Below are positions 52,754 to 62,188 of a DNA stretch of 64,000 bases, in pieces. This stretch comes from Sunxiuqinia sp965230765 (GTDB taxonomy: Bacteria > Bacteroidota > Bacteroidia > Bacteroidales > Prolixibacteraceae): positions 62,001-126,000 of the forward strand of contig CBDDLR010000002.1 of NCBI GenBank assembly GCA_965230765.1. The letters are read 5' to 3'. Each line of letters opens with the position of its first letter. Position 1 is the stretch's first letter. The notes under the pieces are model-generated. The model made no database searches and was not told where the DNA came from. It worked only from the letters and a program-made list of their open reading frames with translations. Position numbers and translations under genes: made by a program.

Positions 52754-53290
52754 TTGGACGATTCGATAATTATAAAGAACGAGAAAACATTTAAAACTCT
52801 TTATTCAGAGTTTTATCGCCCCTTATTTTTTTATGCCCAGAAATACGTTAAAGACGAAATAGCGTCTGACGATATTATTCAGGAGGTATTTGTTCGATTA
52901 TGGAACCAATACCGGAATGAGACTATCAACTCAATCCGGTCTTTTCTTTATCAGGCTGTCAAAAACGAGTGCCTCAATTACATAAAGAAAGAAGCGTTAA
53001 AACACAATTATAAGCAACAAACACTAAAAAGTGTATCCGAAGATGATTTGATTTATTCATTATATCTATATGAAGAGGAATTATTCAGGCAAATAAATTC
53101 GCTGATTGAATCAATGCCAGGTCAACGTAAGAAAATATTTAAGATGGTGGTTAAAGGATTTGACAACTCAACGATTGCAGAATTGTTGGATGTTTCGATT
53201 AACACCGTGAAAACACATCGACTTAAAGCCCGCCAGTTTTTAAAAGAACAGCTGAAACACGTACTTCAAATAGTTATTGGTATTGGTTAA
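52754..53290 (+). CDS. ECF sigma factor (module 3)
   Basis: A 178-residue sigma factor. The start codon appears to be TTG at 52754 (LDDSIIIKNEKTF), since no in-frame ATG fits before region 2. Region 2 is FKTLYSEFYRPLFFYAQKYV and SDDIIQEVFVRLWNQY. Region 4 is ESMPGQRKKIFKMVVKGFDN and IAELLDVSINTVKTHRLKAR. Its FecR gene follows after 83 bp. Confidence 0.92.
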   Translation: MDDSIIIKNEKTFKTLYSEFYRPLFFYAQKYVKDEIASDDIIQEVFVRLWNQYRNETINSIRSFLYQAVKNECLNYIKKEALKHNYKQQTLKSVSEDDLIYSLYLYEEELFRQINSLIESMPGQRKKIFKMVVKGFDNSTIAELLDVSINTVKTHRLKARQFLKEQLKHVLQIVIGIG

Positions 53291-53324
53291 ATAATTTATT
53301 TGTAAAAAAAATATCATTTTCGGT

Positions 53325-53350
53325 TCACCCCTCATCGGTTTTCAGTCTTC
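53325..53350 (+). promoter_or_regulatory. Candidate promoter between sigma and fecR (module 3)
   Basis: TCACCC (53325-53330), CGG (53336-53338) and GTCTTC (53345-53350) repeat the order seen at 43324-43352 in module 2. Confidence 0.35.
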
Positions 53351-53373
53351 TTCATTTAAAAAGGCTACAATAA

Positions 53374-54552
53374 ATGGAGAATCATACATCAAAAGACATA
53401 GGGTTTGCCGATAAATTATTCCAGTTAATTTCAGGCAACTTATCTGAAGAGGAAGAAACAGTGCTTCTCGCTCAGATTGAAAAGGATCCCCAACTTAAAA
53501 AGTGGTTTAATGAAGTCCGTAAACGGGAATCATTAGAAAAAAAGTATGATGATTACCAATCAATCGATGTGAACAAAAAATGGATGGAATATTCCAGGAG
53601 GTTGAAGAATAATTCATCTAAAAGAAGATTGTTTGCAATGCGTATAGCGGCAAGTATACTTTTGATTGTTTCACTTTCAATTATAGTATATCTGTTGCAA
53701 TTCCAACCTTTTGCTGAAGAACAGATAGTTCAAGACACAACTTTCAAACCTGGAACTCAAAGGGCAACATTGCGTGTGGCAGGTGAAATGGAATATGATC
53801 TTTCCGATGTGCAAAATATTGAGACTGAACGAATCCAAAATAATGATGGGAAGCGATTGGCTTACAAGTCTGCCAATTCTAATAAGTTAAAAAAGATAAA
53901 GCCCAAATTGCACACAGTGTGGACTCCCCGGGGCGGTGAATATAAATTGACCCTTGAGGATGGCACAAAGGTTTGGTTAAATGCCGATAGTAAGGTTCAT
54001 TTTCAGGTTCCCTTTGCCGATTCTATCAGGGAGTTATTTGTAGAAAAAGGAGAAATCTATTTTGAGGTAAGCAAAAACGGAAAACCTTTCATTGTCAATT
54101 CTGCAAAAGCTAAAGTGAGGGTGCTGGGTACCGCTTTTAATTTTAGGAACTACGAAGATGAAACCTTCACCAGCACAACTTTGGTGGAAGGACAGGTTGA
54201 ATTTCAGCCAATCTCAAATGGTAACGAAGAGGTTTATATCCTTAAGCCAGGTTACATGGCTGAGTTAAATGAAACATCTGCAACAGTAGTTATTGATGAA
54301 GTAGATATTCAGCAGGTAACAGCCTGGAAAGATGGATGGTTTTATTTTGAAAACAAAACGGTTGAGAACATCATACATGAATTATCTCGCTGGTATGATT
54401 TTGCGTATGAAATTGAAAATCAGTCGATAGCTAATAAACAGTTTACGATGAAAGTAAAACGTTTTAAAGAGTTAAATACCATTTTGGAGATTATTGGCCG
54501 TACAGAATCATTAACTTTTAAAACAGAAGGCAACAAAATTACAGTGAAATAA
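53374..54552 (+). CDS. FecR-type anti-sigma / signal transducer (module 3)
   Basis: A 392-residue protein: sigma-binding region (about 1-85), membrane helix (RIAASILLIVSLSIIVYLL, about 91-109), FecR domain (WTPRGGEYKLTLEDGTKVWL, LFVEKGEIYFEVSKNGKPFI, RVLGTAFNFRNYEDE) and a DUF4974-like end (AWKDGWFYFENKTVENII, RWYDFAYEIENQ). The ending FKTEGNKITVK is typical. It partners the SusC at 54641. Confidence 0.95.
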   Translation: MENHTSKDIGFADKLFQLISGNLSEEEETVLLAQIEKDPQLKKWFNEVRKRESLEKKYDDYQSIDVNKKWMEYSRRLKNNSSKRRLFAMRIAASILLIVSLSIIVYLLQFQPFAEEQIVQDTTFKPGTQRATLRVAGEMEYDLSDVQNIETERIQNNDGKRLAYKSANSNKLKKIKPKLHTVWTPRGGEYKLTLEDGTKVWLNADSKVHFQVPFADSIRELFVEKGEIYFEVSKNGKPFIVNSAKAKVRVLGTAFNFRNYEDETFTSTTLVEGQVEFQPISNGNEEVYILKPGYMAELNETSATVVIDEVDIQQVTAWKDGWFYFENKTVENIIHELSRWYDFAYEIENQSIANKQFTMKVKRFKELNTILEIIGRTESLTFKTEGNKITVK

Positions 54553-54559
54553 AAAAAAC

Positions 54560-54611
54560 GAACCGGGGAAGTGTTGCACCACCTCTCCGGTTCTTTCAAA
54601 TACAAACTTAT
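54560..54611 (+). promoter_or_regulatory. Hairpin and motif between fecR and susC (module 3)
   Basis: GAACCGG (54560-54566) pairs with CCGGTTC (54587-54593), extended inward by GTG/CAC with small mismatches, and TTTC follows. TTCAAATACAAACTTAT (54595-54611) is the close match to 5668-5684 in module 1. Confidence 0.55.
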
Positions 54612-54640
54612 AAAGAATGTATCATTAACAATTTAAAAGT

Positions 54641-57600
54641 ATGAAAAAAAATGCAAAAATGCTGTGCCATCCTGTATATAGGATGTACAGAAAAACATGG
54701 CTGGTTATGAAGCAAATTATTTTTTTATCTCTTGTCTTTATGGTTCATGCCCATGCAAATACTTATTCGCAGAATGCCCATGTTAATTTGGATCTTAAGA
54801 ATGCGAATATAATTGAACTCATAAAAGAAATTGAGAGACAAACTGACATGGGATTCGTTTATGACGTTAAAGTAGTTAATAATACTGATCAGGTAACGTT
54901 AAAGGTTCGTGATCAGTCTGTTGATGAGGTATTAGAGAAAGTGATTGACAGATTCGGGCTTTCGTATGAAATATATGAACAGACTATCATTCTGAAATCA
55001 AAGGAAGAAGAAGCGCCTGTGGAGGAAATGGAACTCCAACAACCACAAAAAACAAAATTTATTGGGAAGGTAATAAACGAAAATGGGAACCCAGTCCCTT
55101 TTGCTACAGTTGTTATTAAAGGAACTACACTTGGAACAGCAACTGATGAAAATGGGAATTTTTCGTTTACAGTAATTGAAGGCGATTACCAAACACTTGT
55201 AGCTTCCAGCATTGGGCTTGTGGCACAAGAAATAGAAATAGCTGGTAAAACATATTTTGAATTTGAACTTAAAACCGATGTTTCTGGAATTGATGAGGTA
55301 ATGGTAATTGGCTATGGGGCAATTTCAAGGGAAAAAGCTACCGGAGCAGCAACAAAGGTAAATCCTGTTGTCCTTCAGAACTCCCCAAACGTTTCCTTTG
55401 CAGATGCTCTAATCGGGATTGTTCCCGGTCTTCTAGTCGAAGAAAGCTTCTCAAATCCGGACACACCTCCTTCACTACTTCTTCGGGGAGTTGGTTCAAT
55501 CAATGCAGGAACAGAACCGTTGGTTGTTGTTGATGGGGTACAAATGCCAAATGGATTTAGTTCCGCTTCAATAAATGCAAATGACATTGAAGGAATGAGT
55601 ATCCTTAAAGATGCTGCTGCGACCTCAATCTACGGGTCACGTGGTTCAAATGGAGTTATATTAATTACGACTAAAAAAGGTAAACAAAACACAAAACCTC
55701 AAGTAAGCTTTAATGCACGCTTAGGGGTAAGGTCAACAAACAATTCATTTGCGGATGATATTATGTCAGCTTCAGAGAAGCTAGATTATGAAAATTCACT
55801 AGGACTATATCCTGCTGACGATGCTGATGCTCAAGCCCTATTGGCATCAAGAAGATCATCAGGGAATAATATAAACTGGTCTGACTTGATGCTTCAAAAT
55901 GAATTTAACGAAAGATATGATATTTCTGTGAATGGTGGTGGCGAAAAGTCAACATATCACGCCTCAATTGTTTACGATGGTGTTGATAATATTTTTGGGA
56001 GCAACTACGAACGATTCGTTGCTAAACTGAGGCTTGATTTTGAAATAGCCAAAAACCTGAACTTTGGGATTTCCGGAAATTTTGGCAATACCAATAATAA
56101 AGACCGAAGAACTACCGGAAACCCCGTTTCAAACTCATTCTTGTTAAATCCATGGGAAGATGTGTATGATGAGGATAATAATCCATTAAGAACACTCAAT
56201 TATGCCATTTCTGGTTTTGGTGTTCCTTATAACCCATTGTTCTTTCGTGATAATACAGAAATTGAATCTACCAGAAGAAATATTTATGGAAATGCCACTT
56301 TAAGTTACAAACCTTATGAATGGTTAACGCTAAATGGAAATATAGGAGGTAATTTTAATCATTCAAGGTCTTCCAGTTACGAAAAGGTTATAATTGCCGG
56401 AGGAGAATTGACCAGAACAAACGGGGACAACAATAATTATACAGGAACAATTACAGCAACAGTTGATAAAACAGTTGACCTGCATTCATTTAATTTTGTT
56501 GCAGGTTACGAATTCAACGAAAATGAAAATTATTCACAATTTGCTACTGCAAGAAATTTCTTATCGGATGCTACTCAGATAATTAATGCTGCCCAAGATT
56601 TATCATACATTCGGGAAGGTATGTCACATTCGGGTTCGGTCAGTTATTTTTCAAGACTTAATTACTCGTTTAACAATACCTACAATTTATCCCTATCAAT
56701 TAGGAGGGATGGTTCATCAAAGTTTGGTGACAATAACAAGTGGGCTAATTTCTGGGCCGCTGGTGCCTCATGGAACATACACAAATCGCTAAACCTTGAC
56801 AACAACAGTGTATTAAGCACATTAAAAGTAAGAGGTAGCTACGGTACATCTGGAAATGATTTTATTGGAGACTTTGACCCATTGTCATTGTATCAATTTA
56901 GAAATTCTTATGACGGGAATGATGTTGCAACTTTATCAAGAGGAGAAAACCCAAATTTAACCTGGGAGAAAAACACGAATACCAATATCGGTCTTGATAT
57001 TGGACTGAACAAAAATAGGACTTTCGTAACTTTTGATTATTATATTAGGGATACTTACGATTTAATAAACAATGTACCTATTCCCTTGCAATCAGGATTC
57101 GAAGATTTAACATCTAATATTGGAGATTTTAGGAATAAGGGGATTGAAATCAGCCTCAGGTCATCAATTATCCAAAGCGAAAACTTTTCATGGAATACCA
57201 ATTTAAATTTTGCATTTAATGAAAGTGAAGTATTAGACCTTGTTGAAGATGATGATATAATTCAACGCGGGAATGTTGTATTTAAAAAGGGTTCGCCAAT
57301 ACGTGCGCTATATCTTGCTGAATGGCTTGGAGTAAACCCAGAGACAGGTTTTAACCAATACTTAAATCCTGACGCAACTGGCGAAGATGACAGAATTATC
57401 GAATTTTTATCGACAGACAGATCTCCAAACCGATCTGAAATAGCTTCCTTAAGAGAGGTGACCGATAAAACAGGCACTCCTAAATATCATGGAGGTTTTA
57501 CCAATGTATTTGCATTCAAAAATTTTGATGCTTCAATTTTGATTTCATTTGCAGGCGGGCATTATGTTTTAAATGATGCGAATTATGATTTGCGCAATGT

Positions 57601-57976
57601 TGTTTTCTTAAACCAACACAAAGATGTTTTAAGTGCTTGGCAGCAACCTGGAGACGGGTCAACATTAGCAGTAAGAGCTCTTAACAACAGGAGACCGACA
57701 TCAAGAAGAACTGAATCAGACTATGCCAAGTCAACACAATTTCTTCAAGACGCCGACTATGTTAAGTTGAAAAACATCACAATTGGCTACACACTTGATA
57801 AATCATTAAGCCAAAAAATAGGTCTTGACAGATTGCGTTTTTATGTACAAGGTCAAAATCTGTTAACTATTACAGATGTAGACTACATTGATCCTGAATA
57901 CTCTTCATTAGGTGGTGTCGGATTCTCATCAACCATTGTCAAGGGATATTCATTTGGAATTAGTGCAAACTTTTAA
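54641..57976 (+). CDS. SusC/RagA TonB-dependent receptor with STN domain (module 3)
   Basis: A 1111-residue receptor. A signal region ending HANTYSQ is followed by STN (about 45-118, VNLDLKNANIIELIKEIERQ), a carboxypeptidase-regulatory-like domain (GKVINENGNPVPFATVVIKG), and a TonB box-like DEVMVIGYG. The plug has ILKDAAATSIYGSRGSNGVI, and the barrel ends GISANF. Differences from the other two SusC proteins lie mainly in barrel loops, as expected for different ligands. SusD follows after 12 bp. Confidence 0.95.
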   Translation: MKKNAKMLCHPVYRMYRKTWLVMKQIIFLSLVFMVHAHANTYSQNAHVNLDLKNANIIELIKEIERQTDMGFVYDVKVVNNTDQVTLKVRDQSVDEVLEKVIDRFGLSYEIYEQTIILKSKEEEAPVEEMELQQPQKTKFIGKVINENGNPVPFATVVIKGTTLGTATDENGNFSFTVIEGDYQTLVASSIGLVAQEIEIAGKTYFEFELKTDVSGIDEVMVIGYGAISREKATGAATKVNPVVLQNSPNVSFADALIGIVPGLLVEESFSNPDTPPSLLLRGVGSINAGTEPLVVVDGVQMPNGFSSASINANDIEGMSILKDAAATSIYGSRGSNGVILITTKKGKQNTKPQVSFNARLGVRSTNNSFADDIMSASEKLDYENSLGLYPADDADAQALLASRRSSGNNINWSDLMLQNEFNERYDISVNGGGEKSTYHASIVYDGVDNIFGSNYERFVAKLRLDFEIAKNLNFGISGNFGNTNNKDRRTTGNPVSNSFLLNPWEDVYDEDNNPLRTLNYAISGFGVPYNPLFFRDNTEIESTRRNIYGNATLSYKPYEWLTLNGNIGGNFNHSRSSSYEKVIIAGGELTRTNGDNNNYTGTITATVDKTVDLHSFNFVAGYEFNENENYSQFATARNFLSDATQIINAAQDLSYIREGMSHSGSVSYFSRLNYSFNNTYNLSLSIRRDGSSKFGDNNKWANFWAAGASWNIHKSLNLDNNSVLSTLKVRGSYGTSGNDFIGDFDPLSLYQFRNSYDGNDVATLSRGENPNLTWEKNTNTNIGLDIGLNKNRTFVTFDYYIRDTYDLINNVPIPLQSGFEDLTSNIGDFRNKGIEISLRSSIIQSENFSWNTNLNFAFNESEVLDLVEDDDIIQRGNVVFKKGSPIRALYLAEWLGVNPETGFNQYLNPDATGEDDRIIEFLSTDRSPNRSEIASLREVTDKTGTPKYHGGFTNVFAFKNFDASILISFAGGHYVLNDANYDLRNVVFLNQHKDVLSAWQQPGDGSTLAVRALNNRRPTSRRTESDYAKSTQFLQDADYVKLKNITIGYTLDKSLSQKIGLDRLRFYVQGQNLLTITDVDYIDPEYSSLGGVGFSSTIVKGYSFGISANF

Positions 57977-57988
57977 AAACATAAGACA

Positions 57989-59389
57989 ATGAAATCAATA
58001 TATAAATTTACATTTTTAAGTCTTCTTATATTCTTTGTAAGTAGCTGTGAGGACAACTTTATTGAAAAGAGCCCACTTGACGAAATCGCCCCGGAAACAC
58101 TCTTTGAAACAGACTTAGGCTTCAGGACTGCACTTGACGGTGTCTATAGTGAAATGAAAAACGATTTCTTAGGTTACAACTTCTGTATTTATTCAATACC
58201 TGAAGCCATTAACGACGATATAGTTGCCGGTAGCCCTTTTGGGTTTACGTTTGAAAATACACATGCGGACATATATCCGCTAAACTACGATTCTGAAAAA
58301 TTTCAGTTAGAAGGATTTTGGAAAATTGCTTATAGTGCAATTAATAATGCCAACTCGATTATTAAATATGCCCGCTTAAGCAACCTGGATTCTAAAGATG
58401 CATATTTAGCTGAAGCACTTGCCGCAAGAGCAATGTTACACTATGATTTGTATCGGTTCTTTGCTCCTGCTTTTAACAGTGATGCAAATGCCTTAGCTGT
58501 ACCTTATCGATTGGAAACGGATAACCTTCTTGATCAAAAAGCCAGAAACACTACCCAGGAAGTTATTCGTTTTATCGTCAAAGATTTGGAAGAAGCAGTA
58601 GCAATTGCAACTGATGATGTTGACAATCGCAGGCTCTCAAAAACAGCCATACAGGCACTGCTAGCAAGGGTTTACCTTGAAACAAATGATTTTGATAATG
58701 CCATCAAATATGCAAATGATGCCTTGCTAAATACGCAATTCGGTTTGAATACTGATGCAGCAACTCTTGAAAATCAATGGAGATTTGACGAATCAAATGA
58801 AATCATCTTCAAAATCCGGTTTGACGACTCGGAACAAGCCTTTAATGCTTCACTTTTTGCAATTCCTATTTATTTTAGTTTCCCCTATTATGCTTCAAAT
58901 GATTTAGTTAATTTGTATGATCAGGACAATGACATCAGGTTTAACATTTATTTTGAACCTGACCCAATGGGTTCTGGAAATTATTATCCGGAAAAACATG
59001 TTGGATTAAGAACTGCCAATGCAGCAACTTTCAGCCCTGGAGGTATTGATGTAAAACTGATCAGAGTCCCAGAGCTTTACTTAATTCTGGCTGAAGCGTA
59101 TCAGAAAACCGGGGACTCAGGTTCTGCATTAACCAACCTAAATATATTAAGAAATGCACGGGGAATTGGAGATTACAGTGGTAGTGACCTAGTCAACGAA
59201 ATAATGAACGAACGCAGAAGGGAATTGGCATTCGAAGGATTTAGGTTCACCGACCTTAAACGTTTAGGCCTAGGTTTCAGCAGACCGGATGGTTCTGGCC
59301 TTGAGGCAAATAGTCCTAAATATGCTTTGCCTATTCCAAAATTGGAGATAGACCGTTCTGGTATTCAGCAAAATCCATCTTATAATTAA
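57989..59389 (+). CDS. SusD/RagB surface lipoprotein (module 3)
   Basis: A 466-residue protein with a lipobox (IFFVSSC, Cys 20), the conserved AEALAARAMLHYDLYRFFAP region (about 143-162), ALLARVYLETNDFDNAIKYA as TPR part, and a C-terminal NERRRELAFEGFRFTDLKRL and KYALPIPK. This is the ligand-binding partner of the module 3 SusC. Confidence 0.95.
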   Translation: MKSIYKFTFLSLLIFFVSSCEDNFIEKSPLDEIAPETLFETDLGFRTALDGVYSEMKNDFLGYNFCIYSIPEAINDDIVAGSPFGFTFENTHADIYPLNYDSEKFQLEGFWKIAYSAINNANSIIKYARLSNLDSKDAYLAEALAARAMLHYDLYRFFAPAFNSDANALAVPYRLETDNLLDQKARNTTQEVIRFIVKDLEEAVAIATDDVDNRRLSKTAIQALLARVYLETNDFDNAIKYANDALLNTQFGLNTDAATLENQWRFDESNEIIFKIRFDDSEQAFNASLFAIPIYFSFPYYASNDLVNLYDQDNDIRFNIYFEPDPMGSGNYYPEKHVGLRTANAATFSPGGIDVKLIRVPELYLILAEAYQKTGDSGSALTNLNILRNARGIGDYSGSDLVNEIMNERRRELAFEGFRFTDLKRLGLGFSRPDGSGLEANSPKYALPIPKLEIDRSGIQQNPSYN

Positions 59390-59407
59390 AAGTACAAGAA
59401 ATGATAA

Positions 59408-59445
59408 AAAATGAGCAGAGTTAGTTTATCTAGCCTGCTCATTTT
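59408..59445 (+). terminator. Terminator after susD (module 3)
   Basis: AAAATGAGCAG (59408-59418) pairs perfectly with CTGCTCATTTT (59435-59445). It separates susC/susD from the two TlpA-like genes, like the hairpin at 49636 in module 2. Confidence 0.7.
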
Positions 59446-59463
59446 CATCTAGAAAAGAAAACT

Positions 59464-60630
59464 ATGAAATGTTTATTTATAATAATAATTGCCATATTGG
59501 CAACTGCTTGTTGCGAGCAGAATGATAAGGAAAATGCGAAGGAAGAAAAATTCCATTATTCTATTGATTTGAATGTTACAGGACTAAAAGGGCCTGTTAT
59601 CCTTCTTGACAGAACGACTCGCGAACCAGTACAAACAGTTTATTCTAAAAGTGAAAAATTTGAACTGGAAGGTGAATTGCCTCTCGATAAAATGCATGCC
59701 ACTTTTGTTTTGCACTTTCCATCAAAATATTCCAATCCATATTTTTATCCAATAAAAGAAGCTTGTGCGGTTAACTTTGAGATGGATAGCTTAACGACAG
59801 TAGTAGCTCATTACGATTCTTTACTTTTTGCCAAAATAGAAAACGTGCACATGAAGGCCGTTGAAGTATTTAAGAAAAAGAACTTTCCTGCAATTATAGA
59901 GTTTGAACAGTTCAATATGCAAGGGTTGAAATCATCTAACGGAGAAAGAAGAAGTACAGAAGAGCAAAAGGCTTATGCCAAGCGTGGAAATGCTTTATTA
60001 AAAGCAGTCTCTGATGAAATTATTAGTAATGCTGGTTCTAATGCCGATTCTGAGGAGATGGCTGTTATTATAGCTGAATGGGGAGGGCAAATTGGTGTTG
60101 AAAAATTGGACTCATTGGCTGCATTGTTAAGTCCAACAGTTAAAGAAACTGCCGCATACAAAAGAATCATTGCTGTAAGCGATTACATCAAAAAACAGGC
60201 TGCCCCGCTAAGTCTAAAAGTGGGGGGGGAAGCTCCTAATTTTTCATTACCGGATGAAAAAGGTAATATTCATTCATTGTCTGATTTCAAAGGAAAATAT
60301 TTGGTAATTGATTTTTGGGCATCATGGTGTGGACCATGCAAAAAAGAAATGCCCTTTATGAGGGAACTTTATGAACGATATCATTCTAAAGGACTTGAAA
60401 TGTTGGCAATTTCAACAGATTCGGATCGGTCAAAATGGATTAAGGCCAATCAACAACTAAATATGCCTTACCTGCAATTACATGATGAAAAAGGGGAGGC
60501 TTCAAAAAGCTATTATGTAAAGGGAATCCCGTTTGTTTTACTTATTAACCCCGAAGGCGTTATTACAGCCATAAAAAGAGGCGAAGAATTGGAAGGTCAA
60601 ATCAAGAAGGTGTTAAATATTACAGAGTAA
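59464..60630 (+). CDS. TlpA-like lipoprotein with DUF4369-like domain (module 3)
   Basis: A 388-residue protein with a lipobox (ILATACC). The N-terminal part (about 30-120, HYSIDLNVTGLKGPVILLDR) is DUF4369-like. A helical linker leads to TlpA (about 250-388): APNFSLPDEKGNIHSLSDF, DFWASWCGPCKKEMPFM and the cis-Pro in GIPFVLLINPEG. All elements of an active periplasmic thiol-disulfide oxidoreductase are present. It forms a pair with the next gene, 3 bp downstream. Confidence 0.93.
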   Translation: MKCLFIIIIAILATACCEQNDKENAKEEKFHYSIDLNVTGLKGPVILLDRTTREPVQTVYSKSEKFELEGELPLDKMHATFVLHFPSKYSNPYFYPIKEACAVNFEMDSLTTVVAHYDSLLFAKIENVHMKAVEVFKKKNFPAIIEFEQFNMQGLKSSNGERRSTEEQKAYAKRGNALLKAVSDEIISNAGSNADSEEMAVIIAEWGGQIGVEKLDSLAALLSPTVKETAAYKRIIAVSDYIKKQAAPLSLKVGGEAPNFSLPDEKGNIHSLSDFKGKYLVIDFWASWCGPCKKEMPFMRELYERYHSKGLEMLAISTDSDRSKWIKANQQLNMPYLQLHDEKGEASKSYYVKGIPFVLLINPEGVITAIKRGEELEGQIKKVLNITE

Positions 60631-60633
60631 GTT

Positions 60634-61509
60634 ATGTATAGAATATTGCTTGTTTTGATACTGTCTGGGAACATTAATATCTCAAATGCACAATCGAAAG
60701 ATTTATTCTTGAAAATATGGAAGTTTAAAGTTCAGGTTTCAATGTCGGAACAAACTTCTGCTAAACTTGAGAAGTTTAAAAATGATAAAAGTGACGTTCT
60801 GGATAAGATTGCGCAATTGGAATCTGAATATTATGCTGACGAAGGTCGATCAGAAGAGATAAAGAATCAATTATTAAAATTATACAAAGAAAAGCGAAAA
60901 CTGGTTGATTCAATAAAGAATGAAGCAATTAATAATCAAGATGAAGCTTTGTTTCTTGATCTTGTTGAATTCATAAGGCCTGAAGATTTAAGAAAACTTC
61001 TTGAATTTAAAAACCTGGATGCAGAAAGAGCCAAAGCTTACCAACAGTGGTTAAAAGAAATAGCGAACTCTGAAGTGGGAATAAAATTGAAGCACTTTAC
61101 CTTAAAGAATGAAGAGGGGGAATTGATCAAAACCGAAGACTTAAAAGGTAAAATTGTTTGGATTGATTCATGGGCATCAAAATGCAAACCTTGTATTAAA
61201 AAGTTAAATCAGGTAAAACCGGTTTATAACAAATACCACCATGCAGGTTTTGAAATTCTTGCTGTAAGTTGGGACTATACTTCATCTGGTTATATGAAAA
61301 CAACTGAAGCGGCAAAAGAAGATTGGAAAAAGATCATCAATAGATTTGATTTTAATTGGATAAATGTATTTGATGAGAAAGACCAAATAATGAACGGATA
61401 CTATGGAGCTACGGGTAAGAATATTTTAGTTGATAAAAATGGGGTAATTATCGCATATGATTTAAAACCATTAGAAATAGAACAAATACTGGAAAAGGAA
61501 CTGGATTAA
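60634..61509 (+). CDS. Exported TlpA-like protein with altered active-site surroundings (module 3)
   Basis: A 291-residue protein. The signal peptide ends NISNAQ, followed by a highly charged helical region (about 30-145) and a TlpA-like domain (about 148-291). The CXXC motif is CKPC in WASKCKPCIKK, with Lys before the first Cys instead of Trp. At the place of the cis-proline loop it reads GATGKNILVDKNG, so the conserved proline (as in GIPFVLLI of the previous gene) is missing. That residue controls substrate contact in thioredoxin folds, so activity or partner choice may be changed. It starts 3 bp after its TlpA neighbour. Confidence 0.88.
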   Translation: MYRILLVLILSGNINISNAQSKDLFLKIWKFKVQVSMSEQTSAKLEKFKNDKSDVLDKIAQLESEYYADEGRSEEIKNQLLKLYKEKRKLVDSIKNEAINNQDEALFLDLVEFIRPEDLRKLLEFKNLDAERAKAYQQWLKEIANSEVGIKLKHFTLKNEEGELIKTEDLKGKIVWIDSWASKCKPCIKKLNQVKPVYNKYHHAGFEILAVSWDYTSSGYMKTTEAAKEDWKKIINRFDFNWINVFDEKDQIMNGYYGATGKNILVDKNGVIIAYDLKPLEIEQILEKELD

Positions 61510-61515
61510 AAAAAA

Positions 61516-61547
61516 GGCAATCCTCCATTTGGAAGATTGCCTTTTTT
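61516..61547. terminator. Bidirectional terminator between module 3 and hndA
   Basis: GGCAATCCTCCA (61516-61527) pairs with TGGAAGATTGCC (61530-61541), 12 pairs with one mismatch. T6 follows on the plus strand and a long A-run precedes it, so it works for both converging transcripts. Confidence 0.9.
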
Positions 61548-61573
61548 ATCTCGTAATGGTTTGCTTTAAGATA

Positions 61574-62080
61574 CTACGCTGACTTTGATTCGCTTTCGCA
61601 CCCATCTTTGTATTCAGCAATAATCTTGTTAACCTGTTGAGGAGAAACTCGTCCGTAAACTTTTTCGCCAACAAGGACAACAGGGGCAAGCCCACAAGCA
61701 CCAACACAACGTAGGCAGTTGATGGAGAATTTACCGTCTTCGGTAGTTTGGCCAACCTCGATATTTAACTGACGTTTAAATTCTGTAAGAACTTGTTCTG
61801 AACCACGAACATAACAGGCAGTACCCATGCATATTGAGATTGGGTGCTCACCTTGTGGCAACATGGTAAAGAATGAATAGAACGTAACAACACCGTAAAC
61901 TTTTGCTACAGACATGTTCAATTCCAGTGCAATAACTTCCTGAACTTCTGCTGGCAGGTATCCAAGCTTGTCTTGTACACCATGAAGCACATTGATCAGC
62001 TCGCTTTCTTCATTATTAAATTTAGCGCAGATTTCCTTGATCAAGTCAATGGTTTTTTCTGCAAGTTTTATTTTTGGCAT
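61574..62080 (-). CDS. hndA: NuoE-like [2Fe-2S] subunit of NAD-linked [FeFe] hydrogenase (HndA)
   Basis: A 168-residue cytoplasmic protein. A helical N-terminus (DLIKEICAKFNNEESELINV, LGYLPAEVQEVIALELNM) leads to the thioredoxin-like [2Fe-2S] domain with cysteines in SICMGTACYVRG and NCLRCVGACGLAP, the C-x4-C and C-x3-C pattern of NuoE/HndA. The ending KDGCESESKSA is an extension; its DNA is duplicated at 52582. It is the last gene of the operon after hndD, 108 bp downstream, and takes part in electron exchange between NAD(H) and the hydrogenase. Confidence 0.93.
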   Translation of the reverse strand: MPKIKLAEKTIDLIKEICAKFNNEESELINVLHGVQDKLGYLPAEVQEVIALELNMSVAKVYGVVTFYSFFTMLPQGEHPISICMGTACYVRGSEQVLTEFKRQLNIEVGQTTEDGKFSINCLRCVGACGLAPVVLVGEKVYGRVSPQQVNKIIAEYKDGCESESKSA

Positions 62081-62188
62081 GATGTGAAATTTTTATGTTT
62101 AAAAATTTTTGTCATTGATTGTCATTTGTTGTTGATTCGTTGATCTGTTTCATTTAATGAATATTGAATGACAATGATTGACTACAAT

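Noticed and set aside
52749..52756. TATTTTTG as -7 promoter box of the module 3 sigma gene
   Set aside because: It overlaps the only plausible start codon, which would leave a start downstream inside region 2; treated as chance.
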